DNA of 64,000 bases from Erodium maritimum (lineage: Eukaryota > Streptophyta > Magnoliopsida > Geraniales > Geraniaceae). The first letter of the stretch is position 1; each line of letters opens with the position of its first letter. The DNA is taken from contig OY997591.1 of NCBI GenBank assembly GCA_963921825.1, positions 32,943,825-33,007,824 of the forward strand. Reading direction: 5' to 3'. The translations under genes and the position numbers were made by a program. This document shows positions 1 through 11,267 of this stretch, in pieces. The notes below the pieces were generated by a model that was not told the origin of the DNA, searched no databases, and saw only the letters and a program-made list of their open reading frames with translations.

Positions 1-1623
1 GACAATTAGAACCATGAAACAACTAACAAAGAATGGATTAACAAGAGAAAAATTCAGCACTAGTTCTTACCAAAACAAGAACACCGGTTAACGAATGATT
101 GGCTTGAGTCTCCAAGACGCCTACGTATCCACATGGGAATCAAAGCCACGTAGTTCTTCTCTTTGAGGACTCAAGAACACAAAAATGGAGGAGGAAACTA
201 GCCAAACCCGAAATGGCCATGGAAGAGGGAGAGAAAATGTGTTTCCTATTCTTGTCTTGTGTTTGTTATGTTGAAAAAAGATGACTTAAACATAACAAAA
301 CCCATACTTGTCCAACTAAAGGCATGGGACAAGCATGGTGACAAGTAAGGTGTAAATAGGACAAAGTATGGCAAGACAAGATTGGGTTAGGTGGTGAATC
401 ACCAACACCTTAATCCTTGTCTTGCTTACTTAGTACTAATTAATCAAGACTTGATTAATTAGTTCCATGGGCCTTGGTTGCATGGGCCTTTCATGGGCTT
501 CTTGGAACATGGCCCGTGGCCATTTCCAACGAGGTCCCGTGATTCGCTCATCGCCTCCATGCCTTCCATACCGGAAATGTCCAACATTATCCGACGCGAT
601 CAATCCCAAGACTCCAAGCCTTGTCTCGATCCGTAAAGTCCTATTCACTTACGGGCACATGACCCAAAACCCAGTTTTGGTCATGTCCCGAGACAACTCC
701 CTTTTGGCCATTCTCCATAAATGTGTCAATGAGTTTCATCCTCCGGTGTGACCCTTAGGTTTATGCATGTCAATAGATCAACGTAAAATCCCATTTTACT
801 TGATCCTATTTAAGTGGCAACTAACGAGACTTTAGTATTGCCTGACACTACATAACGAATCGACCCTGTCGATTCTAACCTTTCCGTCGTCCCTGTCATT
901 ATCCTTTTATCTCCGATATCCTGATTGAGATAAGGCATAGAGCCGTCATCCTTATTATTCTCAATCACCGTTCCTTGATATGTGAGATGACTGAAGATAT
1001 GATACCCAGTATCATGTGCATGGCCATGCTATTCTTCCAGTCACTCTCGATCAAGTGGCCGAGAACCGATATCTTTCCCATACCTTAGTATGAGGGATAA
1101 ATCCCTTAGCCGTCTTTCGTGTCACTCATGTAGCCCGTCCCCAAGCCAATCCTGGCCGTTATGGAAGCCCTGTTACGGACAACGTTAGGCTCAGGTCAAA
1201 CTCAGTTGTTGACTACATAGCGATCACAAAGACTCCTTGGTCTAAGGATACATGACAAGCTACAACACTGAATATGTTCATGACTTAATCTATGGCACAT
1301 ATTCAGGGCGGGTCGTCCAATATCATGTCCCACATGATATCTATGATCAGACTCCGGAATCCCATTCCAATGACTAACAGAACGTAAGCCATAAAGAGCC
1401 ATCTTTCATACTAGTCGCTTCTAGTGAAGCTTTGTTGACTAGGGACCCATCGAGTGTGATCTATCTCGATCTATGGTTCTATTCGCATGGTGGGCATAGA
1501 TCAGAGCACACATCGATATATTACTCCAACACATAAGTAATATAAAGCCGCTTTAATTTTATTGCTAACGATGATATATACATTTGGACATTTAGGATTG
1601 AACTACGGGCACTAAGACTAACA
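1..1623 (-). repeat. C1: copia LTR, truncated by window edge
   Basis: This is the same roughly 1.69-kb LTR as at 54582-56269, in reverse orientation, missing only about the last 60 bp. The right end reads GACTAACA, the reverse complement of the family start TGTTAGTC. The next bases (TGTCG) are gypsy RT sequence, so the LTR interrupts the G0 pol. On the minus strand this is either the 5' LTR of an element lying to the left or a solo LTR; the window edge hides which. It is very close to the C3 LTRs, so it is probably young. Confidence 0.92.
436..462. repeat. 27-bp perfect palindrome in copia LTR
   Basis: Two 13-bp arms (CTAATTAATCAAG and its reverse complement) flank one central base. The same palindrome is present at 55743-55769 and 62515-62541 in C3, and in both C2 LTRs and S1. 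The copy in the C0 5' LTR (about 29290-29316) has mismatches. It lies in the middle of the LTR and could fold into a stem in LTR RNA; a function is not established. Confidence 0.8.
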
Positions 1624-2509
1624 TGTCGACCCTCTCAACTGGTCGAACAAGTCGTCAATTCTCGGCATCGGGTATCGGTTCTTCACCGTAACCCTGTTCA
1701 GCTTCCGGTAGTCGATGCACATCCGAAGCTCCCCACTCTTCTTCTCCAAGAAGAGTTTTGGCGCTCCCCACGGCGATGTGCTCGGCCGGATAAACCCCTT
1801 CTCCCGAAGCTCCTCGAGCTGACGCTTCAGCTCGGTCCACCCCGCTGGCGCGAACCTGTAAGGCGCCATCGATATCGGTGTCGTTCCCGACACCAGGTCT
1901 ATTCTGAACTCCACCGCACGAACTGGTGGCAACCCGCTCAACTCCTCAGGAAAGACCTCGGGGAACTCGCACACCACTCGCTGTAACTCTCGGCTCTGCA
2001 CGACCGATACTTCCTCCACTGCGGACAACGCCGACAGGAGAACCTTGCTCTTACTGCCCAGAATACACGAAACCTCTGTGTTACCTGCTGACACCGTCAC
2101 TCGTCGCCTGTAACAGTCAATATTTGACTTGGTACTTCGCCCGCCAATCCATTATCAGGATCATGTCAAAGGCGGTCATTTCGTAAGTATCCTTCCCACG
2201 GATACACGCACAAGCTCAGTCACTGCCGAACCTCACGGAACCTCGCGGTATCTCTAAGACCTCGCTCCTCTACCTTTGTCGTGCCTACCAACCTCGAACA
2301 TACCCGAATCCTCGGGGTGAGGACTCGATCCATCATCAGGGCTCTTGAGCCCTCTCTCGAACCTCGTGTATCGGTTCGCTTCTCTAACTCCGCAGGCACG
2401 ACAGACCCTAGTCAACACCACATCACCCCCAACCGGCGTATCCAGACGCAGGGGTGGACTCAACGCCTCTAAACTCAGCCCCAACATCTCAGCATCACTC
2501 GACGAAGCG
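1624..2509 (-). pseudogene. G0: Ty3/gypsy pol fragment (protease to start of RT)
   Basis: On the minus strand, 2100-1624 encodes the protease-RT linker and the RT amino terminus. Recognisable pieces are [17 protein letters not shown], the [17 protein letters not shown] region, a SPWGAP motif and [12 protein letters not shown] followed by [15 protein letters not shown]. From 2509 to 2118 the sequence is a decayed aspartic-protease domain (LGLSLEALSPPLRLDTP). The frame differs between the two halves, so the gene is broken. The RT is cut at 1623 by copia LTR C1. The right edge at 2509 is an abrupt junction to leader sequence (block B), so the gag region is missing. By motif and by relation to G1 this is a Tekay/Del chromovirus copy. 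Confidence 0.85.
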
Positions 2510-3138
2510 GGACATTTACCAATCAATTTTCACAAGTTAAATAATACAAGAGTTCTCATGCTCTGCAAGGTACACAACAAAATCAACACATAGATTTCTC
2601 ATGCTTCGTAAAGTACACACACTATCAAAGAGGGTGCAGAATACTCGAGTTTTACTCCTTTCAAAAGTTCCCCCTCCGGTCCATCACCACTCCAACAGTA
2701 ACACTCCAATGAAACCAACCTCCAACCTCATCAATACCTCAATCAATTAACCGTCCAACCTTAACAAACTTAAATCGGCCAACACTGTAGTAACACCCTT
2801 AACAGATAATTTATTCAATAATTAGTATACAGCGGTTTGATCATTGCTCGTTAATCCAATACCTATCTCAACCGTTCGGTTTCACCGATCACTGTACATT
2901 ACTGTTCAAAGGGTAAGGATACCACTCAAGCGATGTAACCGTCGAAAACAAAAGATTTAAATTTAAACAATCATTGAAAACAGTAAGACTCGAGTCGTTC
3001 TCACTCTATGCATCGATGCTTTAAATCTCGCATCACCGAATACACGACTTAGACTCCCTAACTCCACCCACCTAATTGACGTTGGTCCGAGGTTTTGAAA
3101 ACAAGTTTAAAATTTACAACCTGTTTCAAATGAAACCA
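2510..3138 (-). other. G0 5' leader, truncated
   Basis: Untranslated leader between PBS (3141-3151) and the deletion junction at 2509/2510. It is almost base-for-base the same as 11799-12431, the matching part of the G1 leader. No coding sequence is visible. Confidence 0.75.
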
Positions 3139-3140
3139 TA

Positions 3141-3151
3141 CTCTGATACCA
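3141..3151 (-). other. Primer binding site for G0 (initiator Met tRNA)
   Basis: CTCTGATACCA on the plus strand reads TGGTATCAGAG on the minus strand. This is the usual plant PBS complementary to the 3' end of initiator tRNA-Met. It lies 3 bp outside the LTR end at 3155, so an element reads leftward from this LTR. Confidence 0.85.
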
Positions 3152-3990
3152 AATTGTCACGCCGCAAATCCGGTATTGACCTGACTCGAGACGTGACCGG
3201 AATTAAAGGTAGAAAAGCGATAAAGAAATACCAAAACCTTTATAAAAACAAGATAAACTCTTTCTATATCAACAACTATAAAATAGTTCCAAAACTTCCA
3301 ATGAGTCACAGCTCAACATAAATAGTCAAATAAATAATGTTTAAAACACACGACCAACATAGCTCTAAGATAAACCCCAAAATGTCCAAAAGCTCCCGAG
3401 CCTCGAACTCATTAGACATCTGCTACGCCTGTAAAACAGTAAGAAAACCAAAGGGGCGGTGAGCTTACGCTCAGTAGGAAAAACCTTAACAACTCAACCC
3501 TCAGGTCAAAACTGTACTGGATAAGCAGATAACTCAAATAACAATAAAATATGATTAACAACAGAATGACGGGTAACAAGAAAGAATGAGATAAGTACGA
3601 TGAAATGATATATAGACAAGATAACATTAACTTGAAAGGTTCCATAAAAGAGTCAATATAAAGTATCATAACGATTAAAAAGAAGTAATTGATATCACAC
3701 CAACCACGTGCTTTCTCAAGCCTCCGATCCATGAATAGATTCTAGTGTCACCTCAGTTCCCATAGTCCGATCCACTAGAGTATTCATATCACATCAGATT
3801 TTCCCTCGGTCCGGAGGAGGCACATACGTCGGAGCACCAGAAACCATCCCATAGGGATGCTCATCTTTGGTATTCTCGAAAATGTCTCCAAAGGACCATA
3901 GTCATACGGAACCAAGGTAGTGCTCCCGTAGGACACACACCCTTGGGTGAAACCTCGGAAACCATCTCTCATGAAGTAATCCCATCAATA

Positions 3991-4330
3991 TCCCGTAGGA
4001 TCTGCCGAGCCATAGGCTCCTAAATCTATCAATATCCCGTAGGATCTGCCGAGCTCTCAGGCTCCAATAATCAATCAATATCCCGTAGGATATGCCGAGC
4101 CATAGGCTCCTTACATCACTCAATATCCCGCAGGATCTGCCGAGCATTAGGCTCCTCAAATCACTCAATATCCCGCAGGATCTGCCGAGCCATAGGCTCC
4201 TAACATCACTCAATGTCCCGCAGGATCTGCCGAGCCCTTAGGCTCCTCACATCACTCAATATCCCGCAGGATCTGCCAAGCCCTTAGGCTCTTCACATCA
4301 CTCAATATCCCGCTGTATCTATCCAACTCC
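3991..4330. repeat. 45-bp minisatellite, about 8 units
   Basis: TATCCCG starts recur about every 45 bp (3991, 4035, 4081, 4126, 4171, 4216, 4262, 4308 for TCCCG). Each unit contains a GGATCTGCCGAG core. The solo LTR at 13533-15002 lacks this part. Confidence 0.9.
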
Positions 4331-4354
4331 AACCACCAAAACGGCACCGGATTA

Positions 4355-4403
4355 CCCCCCCCCCCCCGGTGTAGTACCGAACCAAACAAACAAACAAACA
4401 AAC
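4355..4403. repeat. C13 tract followed by (AAAC)n
   Basis: Thirteen consecutive C residues at 4355-4367, then several AAAC/CAAA units from about 4383. Simple-sequence DNA inside the LTR; length may be affected by sequencing error. Confidence 0.85.
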
Positions 4404-5317
4404 AAGCAACTAAATAAACAAGCAAACAAGTATTCAAGAGTAAGGATAAGGAAAAAGCACTATAGTTCAACCAATCATAAATACTCTTCAAATCACACTT
4501 TCGTCACAGCAAAGACATCCAATAACACCTCACACTTACCGTATACTTACCTGTCACGAACTAGCGATACATCGATCACGTGATTGTACCCCTTTGGCAC
4601 AACCAGTCATACTCGATCATCCGTTCAACCAACAATTATATCAACACAATCACTCAACCAATCAAGTAAGCCTTCAACCAACCAACAATCATGTGAACGA
4701 TCAATTAAGTATTCAATCATATACGCTAACTAGTTTCATTAGACTCTTAGTTTTCCTAATAACGAGCAACCAAGCATGTGAACCTAGCACACAACTAATC
4801 CGAGAGCTCTTCACAGCCTCTCTACCAGTAAATCAATTCCCAAGTATTGAAAGCGAATTACACTAGTTATCTTCATCCTAAACATGCATTCTAGACACTT
4901 CCGGTTATTACTAATTGAAAGACGATTATTCTAGTTATTCGCATCCTATAGGCAATTCTAGGACCTTTCCAATTTTATTAACCTAACATGCATACTAAGC
5001 GTTTAATTAAGAAGGTAAGACTTTCCCTACCTCTTGGTAATCCTCTAAAACTCTGTTGACAACTCGGTGGTCACAACTCCGTCCTTCACACGGGTTCCGG
5101 CGTGATTCTTCGTTCTTCAAGTTCTAGTCCAAGTTCTTCCTTCCTTCCTTGCTCGGTACCACGGTCTTAGACCACCACAAGACCAAAGTTAATAACTCAA
5201 TGATGTTCTTATCCCCAAAGTACAGAACAACACTCAAATAATGGAAATAAGGTTTGAAGAAATGATTTAAGAATCGAAAAGGGCTAAAAGGAAGGGTTTT
5301 GGGTTCTGGGGGTCTGA

Positions 5318-5556
5318 TCCGGAACGCCATACGGACCTTGTGGCTAGCCGTGCCGGAACCTGGCACGGACCGTATCACAGTCCGGCCCGGTAGCCAGCAC
5401 GGACCGTGTCACAGACCGGCCCTGAGTGCGACACGGACCGTGTGAGGTACCGTGCCGGACTCACGTCCGTTCCGTGTCGCGTGCCGTGCCGGTACCAGGC
5501 CCGTTGCGTGTGGCCTGCCGTGCCGGCACCTGGCCCGGTCCGGGTCATATTCCGCG
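5318..5556. repeat. GC-rich array of CACGGACCGTG-type palindromic motifs
   Basis: The stretch repeats motifs such as CACGGACCGTGTCAC and GTGCCGG-CACC in both orientations. It is far more GC-rich than its surroundings. The same array is present in the solo LTR at about 13900-14136. It could form stem-loops in LTR RNA. Confidence 0.75.
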
Positions 5557-6442
5557 CCAAACCTGACCAGTTCCTTCACCTTTCTTCCCCAACTCGAGTT
5601 TCACGAAAATAACCATTAAAACCCCATTTCCAAGTCCTCTCAAATCCAAAATGTTCATCCAATGTTACCCAACATCAACACCCTCAATGGGTTCATCAAA
5701 ACTTCAACCAAAACACAATCCAAAACATCCTACTTCACTATTTCTTCTCCAAGCAACAACCACAAAGCTAGTTCTTCAACTTTGAACCAAAAACCCATAA
5801 AACCCAAAGATTGAAAGTAGATGAAATGGAGAGTTAAGAGCATCCATACCTCTAGGATTGAGAGATGAAGAAGATGGAAGGAAAATGGAGGCAAAAGGAC
5901 TACAAACAAGCTCCAAAATCCAAGCTTTCTTCACTTTCTTCTTCCTCAAGAAATGAGCTCTCCCCTCTCTCTCTCCTTGTGATTTTCGGCTGCAACAATA
6001 GTGAGTGAGCTGAATTGTATGCTCATGTTGCTTTAAATGACCTATTTTGTAAAAATACCGAAAAGCCCTTAAGGTCCTATCCCTTTAAAGGTAAGTTGGG
6101 AGGGTATAAGAGTCATTTGAAGCTCCTTTTTCATCCTCCAAGCCAAATATGACAAGTGTCATGTGGGGTCACTTCCACTTGAATAATTTCCAGCTTTCCA
6201 AGATTTTATCGGAAATTACTCGATATAAAGTCCAAGTTTGACCGAAAATTGACCTAACCAATATTACAGTCAAACTGAAGGAAATGGCCCAACTAAGCTA
6301 GTCGTGATGACGGCTAAGCTTTTTGGGTCCCGGAGAGGTCCCGAATGACTTCCTGAGTCATCGGTTGACTTTTCCGGCCGAAAGTCAAACTTGTCTAGAA
6401 TTTACCGGTTCGACCGGGATCGACCGGGGGCGGTTCTTACAA

Positions 6443-6459
6443 TCTACCCCCCTTAAAAG
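6443..6459 (-). other. Polypurine tract of G1
   Basis: On the minus strand CTTTTAAGGGGGGTAGAT lies directly before the LTR start TGTAAGAACC. Position and composition fit the plus-strand priming site of an LTR retrotransposon. Confidence 0.8.
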
Positions 6460-6492
6460 AATTTTCATCCTCGAAATTAAAAGGAAAGTACC

Positions 6493-7026
6493 TCAAAGAT
6501 CAAATAGGTGGGGGTACTTCTCCCGGGTCTCATCCTCGCGCTCCCACATTGATCTAGCTCCTTGACTCCCCCACTGCACCAGTACTAGTGGAATCGTCTT
6601 GTTCCGTAGAACCTTCTCCTTTGTACCCAAGATCTTGACAGGCTGCTCCTCAAATGAGACATCGTCAGCTACCTTGATGTTTGTCCACTCAATAACGTGA
6701 GAAGGATCCGCCATATACTTCCGCAATAGGGACACGTGGAAAACGTTATGCACGTTTCCAAACTGCGGTGGCAATGATAACCGATAAGCTACGTCTCCAA
6801 CTCTATCCAAGATCTCAAACGGTCCTATGAAGCGCGACGACAGCTTTCCTCCGCCGCAGCTAAACCGTAAAGGTCCCTTCTTCGGGCTCACCTTCAGAAA
6901 CACATGATCTCCCACCGAGAACTCAAGCGGTCTGCGACGTCTGTCTGCATGGCTCTTATGCTGACTCTGTGCGGTCTTCAACCGTTCTCTAATCAATGCG
7001 ACCTTCTCGGTCGTCTCTCTGACCAT
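6493..7026 (-). pseudogene. G1 integrase C-terminus with chromodomain
   Basis: 177 codons after the stop at 7057. Order: the IN tail with [15 protein letters not shown] (residues about 34-48), a GPF motif (68-70) within [13 protein letters not shown], then a chromodomain at about 125-175 ([18 protein letters not shown], then VQW and WERED). Chromodomains on integrase direct chromoviruses to marked chromatin, and this placement defines the chromovirus clade. The reading frame ends at its natural stop (6493-6495), 34 bp before the polypurine tract. This segment itself is intact but is cut off from the rest of pol. Confidence 0.88.
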
Positions 7027-7056
7027 GTCTGGACCAAGTAAGCTACGCTCCCCTAC

Positions 7057-7440
7057 CTATGCCCAGCATACTGGCGACCTGCATGGTCTGCCGTACAAGG
7101 CTTCAAATGGTGGCATCCCAATGCTAGACTGATAGTTGTTGTTGTAGGCGAACTCCGCTAGAGGTAGGTGATCCTCCCACGATCCCTGAAAGTCTAGCAG
7201 ACAAGCTCGAAGCATGTCCTCCAAAATCTGAATGGTACGCTTTGACTGTCCGTCTGTCTCAGGATGGTAAGCAGTACTCAGCAGTACCTCTGTCCCCAAT
7301 GCCTTCTGTAGGCTCTTCCAGAATCTGGATGTGAAACGCGGATCCCTATCAGATACCACTGATACCGGTACTCCATGAAGACGGATAATCTCCCTGATGT
7401 ACAACCGACTCAACATGTCCACCGTGTCAGTCATCCGCAT
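7057..7440 (-). pseudogene. G1 integrase catalytic core, frameshifted
   Basis: 128 codons of the DDE integrase core in a frame different from the upstream pol, so one frameshift lies near 7440-7446. The second catalytic Asp is residue 31 (SDRDPRF). Thirty-five residues later, where the Glu should be, there is Lys67 (DGQSKRT; codon at 7240-7242). The first Asp lies upstream in MDFVC (about 7535). The frame ends in a stop at 7057-7059 inside the WA-stop-VGERS sequence. The Lys makes a catalytically active integrase very unlikely, even without the stops. Confidence 0.88.
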
Positions 7441-7517
7441 ACCAGAAAATGTGCCGACTTGGTCAGTCGATCAACCACAACCCAAATAGCATCATGTCCC
7501 TTAGACGACCTCGGTAA

Positions 7518-8426
7518 TCAACATACAAAATCCATCGTAACGTGTTCCCACTTCCACTCGGAGACCGGTAAAGGTTGTAGTAAGCCAGCGGGTCGCTGAG
7601 GCTCCGCCTTCACCTGCTGACAGGTGAGGCACCTTGAAACAAAGTGTGCTACTGCCCTGCGCATCCCACGCCACCAAAACCGTCGTCTGATGTCTCTATA
7701 CATCTTGGTGCCACCGGGGTGCACAGTAAGCCGGGAGTGATGACACTCTCTCAATACGGTGTCCCTACAACCTCGGGGTACAAAAAACCGTCCTCTAAAA
7801 CGGAGACCCTGATCTGTACTCAACTCCAAACCATCGATCTCATCACCGTCCATCAGCTTCTCACGAATTCCTGTCGCCTCGGCATCCTCGGCATGTGCCT
7901 CTAGCACCCGAGTGATCAATGTGGACTGAGCTACCAATGCACAAAAAGCCATACCATCCGTGATCTCCTCAATCTCAAGTCTAAAAGAGTTCAACTCCTC
8001 CAGCATGTTCCACTCTCGGACTGCCATACTAGCCACGCAATGAGTCGATTTCCTGCTCAGAGCATCCGCGACGACGTTCGCCTTGCCCGGATGATAGAGC
8101 AGCTCGAAGTCGTACTCCTCAAGTAACTCCATCCATCGCCTCTGGCGCATGTTCAAGTCGTGCTGGGAGAAAATATACTTAAGGCTCTTGTGGTATGAGA
8201 ATACTCTAAACTGCTCTCCGTACAGATAATGTCTCCAACTCTTTAATGCAAAGACCACAGCTGCCAGTTCTAGATCATGTGTCGGGTAGTTGCGCTCGTG
8301 TACCTTCAATTGCCTTGAGCCGTAAGCAACCACCTTCCCGGACTGCATCAAAACACAACCGAGTCCCTTGCCTGAAGCGTCACAGTACACATCGTAGCCC
8401 ACTCCCCGCACCGGAACAATCAACAC
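7518..8426 (-). pseudogene. G1 RNase H and integrase zinc domain
   Basis: 302 codons, same frame as the upstream PR-RT piece but separated from it by the stop at 8457. RNase H: Asp16 ([10 protein letters not shown]), Glu53 ([10 protein letters not shown]) and, where the third acid is expected, Tyr78 ([12 protein letters not shown]; codon 8193-8195). A later Asp in ADALSRK is kept. The segment continues through the IN zinc region ([10 protein letters not shown], then CLTC) to the first IN Asp in MDFVC, then a stop at 7518-7520. The loss of the Asp at residue 78 probably removes RNase H activity. Confidence 0.87.
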
Positions 8427-8456
8427 TGGGGCGGTGGTCAGTCGAGCCTTTAGCTC

Positions 8457-10289
8457 TTATAAAGAGTGTTCACACTCACTAGTCCAAATGAACTCTGCCC
8501 TCTTGCGAGTCAACGATGTCATGGGTGCAACCAAACGTGAGAAGTCCTGAACAAAGTGTCGGTAATATCCCGCCAATCCCAGGAAACTACTGATCTCAAA
8601 AACATTCTTGGGCCTCGCCCACTTCGAAACTGCATCGACCTTTGCTGGGTCGACTAAGATACCCTCACGGGATACTACATGTCCGAGGAATTTCACCTGT
8701 GCAAGCCAGAATTCGCACTTTTCCAGGTTCCCAAAAAGCTGGTGAGTACGTAACAAGGTCAACACTATTCTCAAGTGCTCCTCGTGTGCCTCTTCACTAG
8801 ACGAGTAAATCAAGATTTCATCGACGAAGACTACGACAAACTGATCCAGGTAAGGTCTGAATATGCCATTCATCAAATCCATGAAGGCTGCTGGCGCGTT
8901 CGTTAACCCGAACGACATCACTAGAAACTCAAAGTGTTTGTATCGTGTTCGGAACGCGGTCTTCTCCACATCCTCCTTTCGGACCCTCAACTGATAGTAG
9001 CCTGATCTTAGATCAATCTTGGAGAAGCAGGTTGCTCCTCTCAGTTGATCGAACAGTTCATCGATTCTCGGCATCGGGTAACGGTTCTTTCCCGTGACCC
9101 GGTTCAACTTCCGGTAATCGATGCACATCCTTAAGGCACCACCCTTCTTCTTTACGAAAAGGGTCGGCGCTCCCCACGGTGAAACACTAGGGCGGATGAA
9201 ACCCTTCTCCTGCAACTCCTCGAGTTGTCGCTTCAACTCGACTAACTCAGCTGGCGAGAATCGATAAGGCGTCATCGAGATTGGCGCGGTGCCTGGGGTC
9301 AAGTCGATCCGGAACTCTAACTCGCGTGCCGACGGTAAACCTGATAGCTCCTCCGGAAACACATCCGGAAACTCGCACACTACCCTCGGTAGGTCTCTGC
9401 CACTCTGCACAACCTTGGCCTCCGCTCCCGGAGTCAAAGAGGAAAGAAGGACTCCGTTCTTGCTACCCAAAACACAAGTAATCACCCTGTCACCTGAACG
9501 TACGGTCACCTGACGTCGAAAGCAATCGATCGTCGCTCGATATCTCGCAAGCCAGTCCATCCCTAAGATCACGTCGAAGGCAGTCATCTCCAGAATGAGT
9601 AAATCACCAACGAAGGGGCAGTCTGCCTCTCGAACCTCACAATCTCGACAGAAAGTATCCAGCACTACCTCCCCCGTAATTGGGGTCTCCAGACATAAAG
9701 GGCTACTAAGGGGCTCCACCCTCAAACCCAAAGAACGAGCAAAAGAAGCAGAAATAAACGAATGGGAAGCACCAGTGTCAAACAGAAACGACGCCCACGA
9801 ATTAAAAAGTAAACACGTACCCTGTGTAGCCTCATGGCCGGCGTACTGTCCCTCAGCTCTAGCATCTGTGACTGCGTAAACTCGGCCATGTCGTGCCGAT
9901 GGTCCTCCTCTCGGTGGTGGTGGAAGTGCCACCTGCTGCTGAGGCCTAGCCTGGTGTCTCAAGGCTACCGCTCCCGCTGCCTGACGCGGAGCTCTCCGCT
10001 GCTGTGCCTGTCGTGGTCGGCCGAGAGGTGCCTGACGAGGATGTACCTGCTGAGGCCTCGGTGGATGTGCGGCTCCAACCCGATCGGGACAAGCGAAAGC
10101 AATGTGCCCCTGCCGACCGCACTGGTAACAAGTCCGATCATCAACATGCGTCCTCTCACCAAACCCCTGTGGACGATCCATCTGCCGCTCTGCTGGTCCC
10201 CTGCTCCTCGGGCAATCTCGGGCCAAGTGTCCTTGTTGTCTACAGGTAGGGCAGAACTGTGTCAGCGGAGCAGGTCCAACTGATTCCAC
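8457..10289 (-). pseudogene. G1 gag tail, protease and reverse transcriptase
   Basis: 611 codons, the longest open stretch in the window. It contains two CCHC zinc knuckles (C13-C16-H21-C26 and C54-C57-H62-C67), typical of nucleocapsid. Next is an aspartic protease with DTGA at 171-174 and ILGMDWL at about 241-247. RT follows: [28 protein letters not shown] (Asp426) and the active-site box FVDE at 488-491, where the second Asp is replaced by Glu (codon 8817-8819). The connection region runs to about 606. The ORF ends at an in-frame TAA (8457-8459) just before RNase H. The first codon shown is GTG and is not a real start; the true ORF began near 11267. Confidence 0.92.
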
Positions 10290-11267
10290 TGCTGCTCCTC
10301 TGCGCTAATCACTTTGCTAAAACTGTGGCTGAAAGTGCCCAGAAGTCCTCTGTCGTCTAGCATCACGCCTCTCTGATGGCTTGAGGAAACCACTCGGTCT
10401 CGGCCTGATATCTCGCTCTCTGGCGGTCTCTCGAAAATGCCTCTCCACTGCCAGGGCCTGGTCAACCAAAGTAGAGTACACCTCTGTCCTCAAAACAATA
10501 ATCCTATCTGCAATCGCCAGGAGGAGTCCACGCTCGAACCGTCGGCAGCGAGCGTCCTCAGTCTGCACCATCTCGGGTGCGAAGCGGGACAAGGATAAGA
10601 ACCTAGCCGCATACTCAGATACCGTCATCCCCCTCTACCGTAGATCCATGAACTGCTGGCGTCTATCATCTCGAACTGACCGCGGAAAGTACTGCTCCAG
10701 GAACAGTCGACTGAAAAGCTCAAAATCCTCGCCAACTCTGGTCTGCACAGACTGCCACCAGTAAAAAGCCTCACCCTCAAGCTGGAAGGTGGAGAAGGAA
10801 ACCCTCAGACGTCCCTCAGAAATACCCGACGTATCAAGGTTGCGAGTGATCCGCTCAAACCATAAAACTACTGCCTCGGAGTCAGCGCTCCCAGAAAAAG
10901 TAGGTGTACCCAAACGACGGAAATCACGAAGCGCCTGGGCCGTGTAACTATCCATCTGTCATGGCCTCTCGACGGGGACTGCCTCAGTGGTAGGCACGGG
11001 CTCTGACGCCGGTGCTGCGGCCTCCTGCTGAGCACTGAGTGCTGCCAATACTGCACGTACTACCTCGTCAATAGGGGTAGCCTGAGTCGGCTCTGCGACT
11101 GGAGTATCTCTCACTGGTGACCCTGATGGTCCATCCTCAAAGCTCTGGTGCTCTATGGGAGCAGCACCCTGGGCGCTAGCTGCCCCTGCCAGTCCAACAG
11201 CTGGTGACTGACTCTACCCCAAAGCTGGGCGACTCCTGGTACCTCTCGGGACGTAAACATGAGACAT
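10290..11267 (-). pseudogene. G1 gag, broken by stops
   Basis: The gag start is best placed at ATG 11267-11265 (MSHVYVPRGTRSRPALG). A stop follows at 11214-11216, then others at 10959-10961, 10635-10637, 10317-10319 and 10305-10307, all in one frame with the downstream PR-RT. The middle part (10955-10638) has the conserved gag block: FRRLGTPTFSGSAD, then VLWFERI, then EGEAFYWWQSV and LFLEQYFP. The next part begins MTVSEYAARFLSLSRFAPE. This is the Retrotrans_gag domain of plant Ty3/gypsy elements. One frame with five stops indicates point decay rather than rearrangement. Confidence 0.85.

Larger units (their letters stand above)
2510..3597. repeat. Block B, copy 1 of a ~1.09-kb duplication
   Basis: Matches 11799-12886 with about one difference seen by eye (T/C near 3552 and 12843). 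The block contains leader, PBS and the first about 440 bp of the LTR. Copy 2 is followed by protease block A, whereas copy 1 is preceded by block A. Confidence 0.85.
3155..6441 (-). repeat. Tekay LTR shared by G1 and G0
   Basis: On the plus strand it begins TGTCACGCC and ends GGTTCTTACA (minus strand TGTAAGAACC ... GGCGTGACA), with TG...CA ends. A polypurine tract lies outside its right edge and a PBS outside its left edge, so it is the 3' LTR of G1 and the 5' LTR of G0. At 3,287 bp it is long, as is usual for Tekay/Del. It carries a 45-bp minisatellite, a C tract and a GC-rich inverted-repeat array, described separately. Confidence 0.9.

Noticed and set aside
467..751. A 94-codon ORF and an opposing 70-codon ORF, repeated with little change in every copia LTR
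   Set aside because: Their conservation simply follows the near-identical LTR DNA. Both strands are equally open, there is no domain, and older copies (29003-29298) show frame-neutral changes. No sign of coding.
1202..1402. 66-codon ORF found in eight places
   Set aside because: Same explanation: LTR sequence, no codon bias or motif.
3076..3321. 81-codon ORF present twice (also 12367-12612)
   Set aside because: It spans the leader, PBS and LTR start of gypsy copies; repeated because block B is duplicated.
3991..4330. Regularly spaced repeats resembling a CRISPR array
   Set aside because: The units are continuous 45-bp tandem repeats without unique spacers, in a plant LTR. The same applies to 50520-50870 and 17113-17632.
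3784..4491. Leu/Cys/Trp-rich minus-strand ORFs
   Set aside because: They come from the 45-bp minisatellite and (AAAC)n tract in the LTR.
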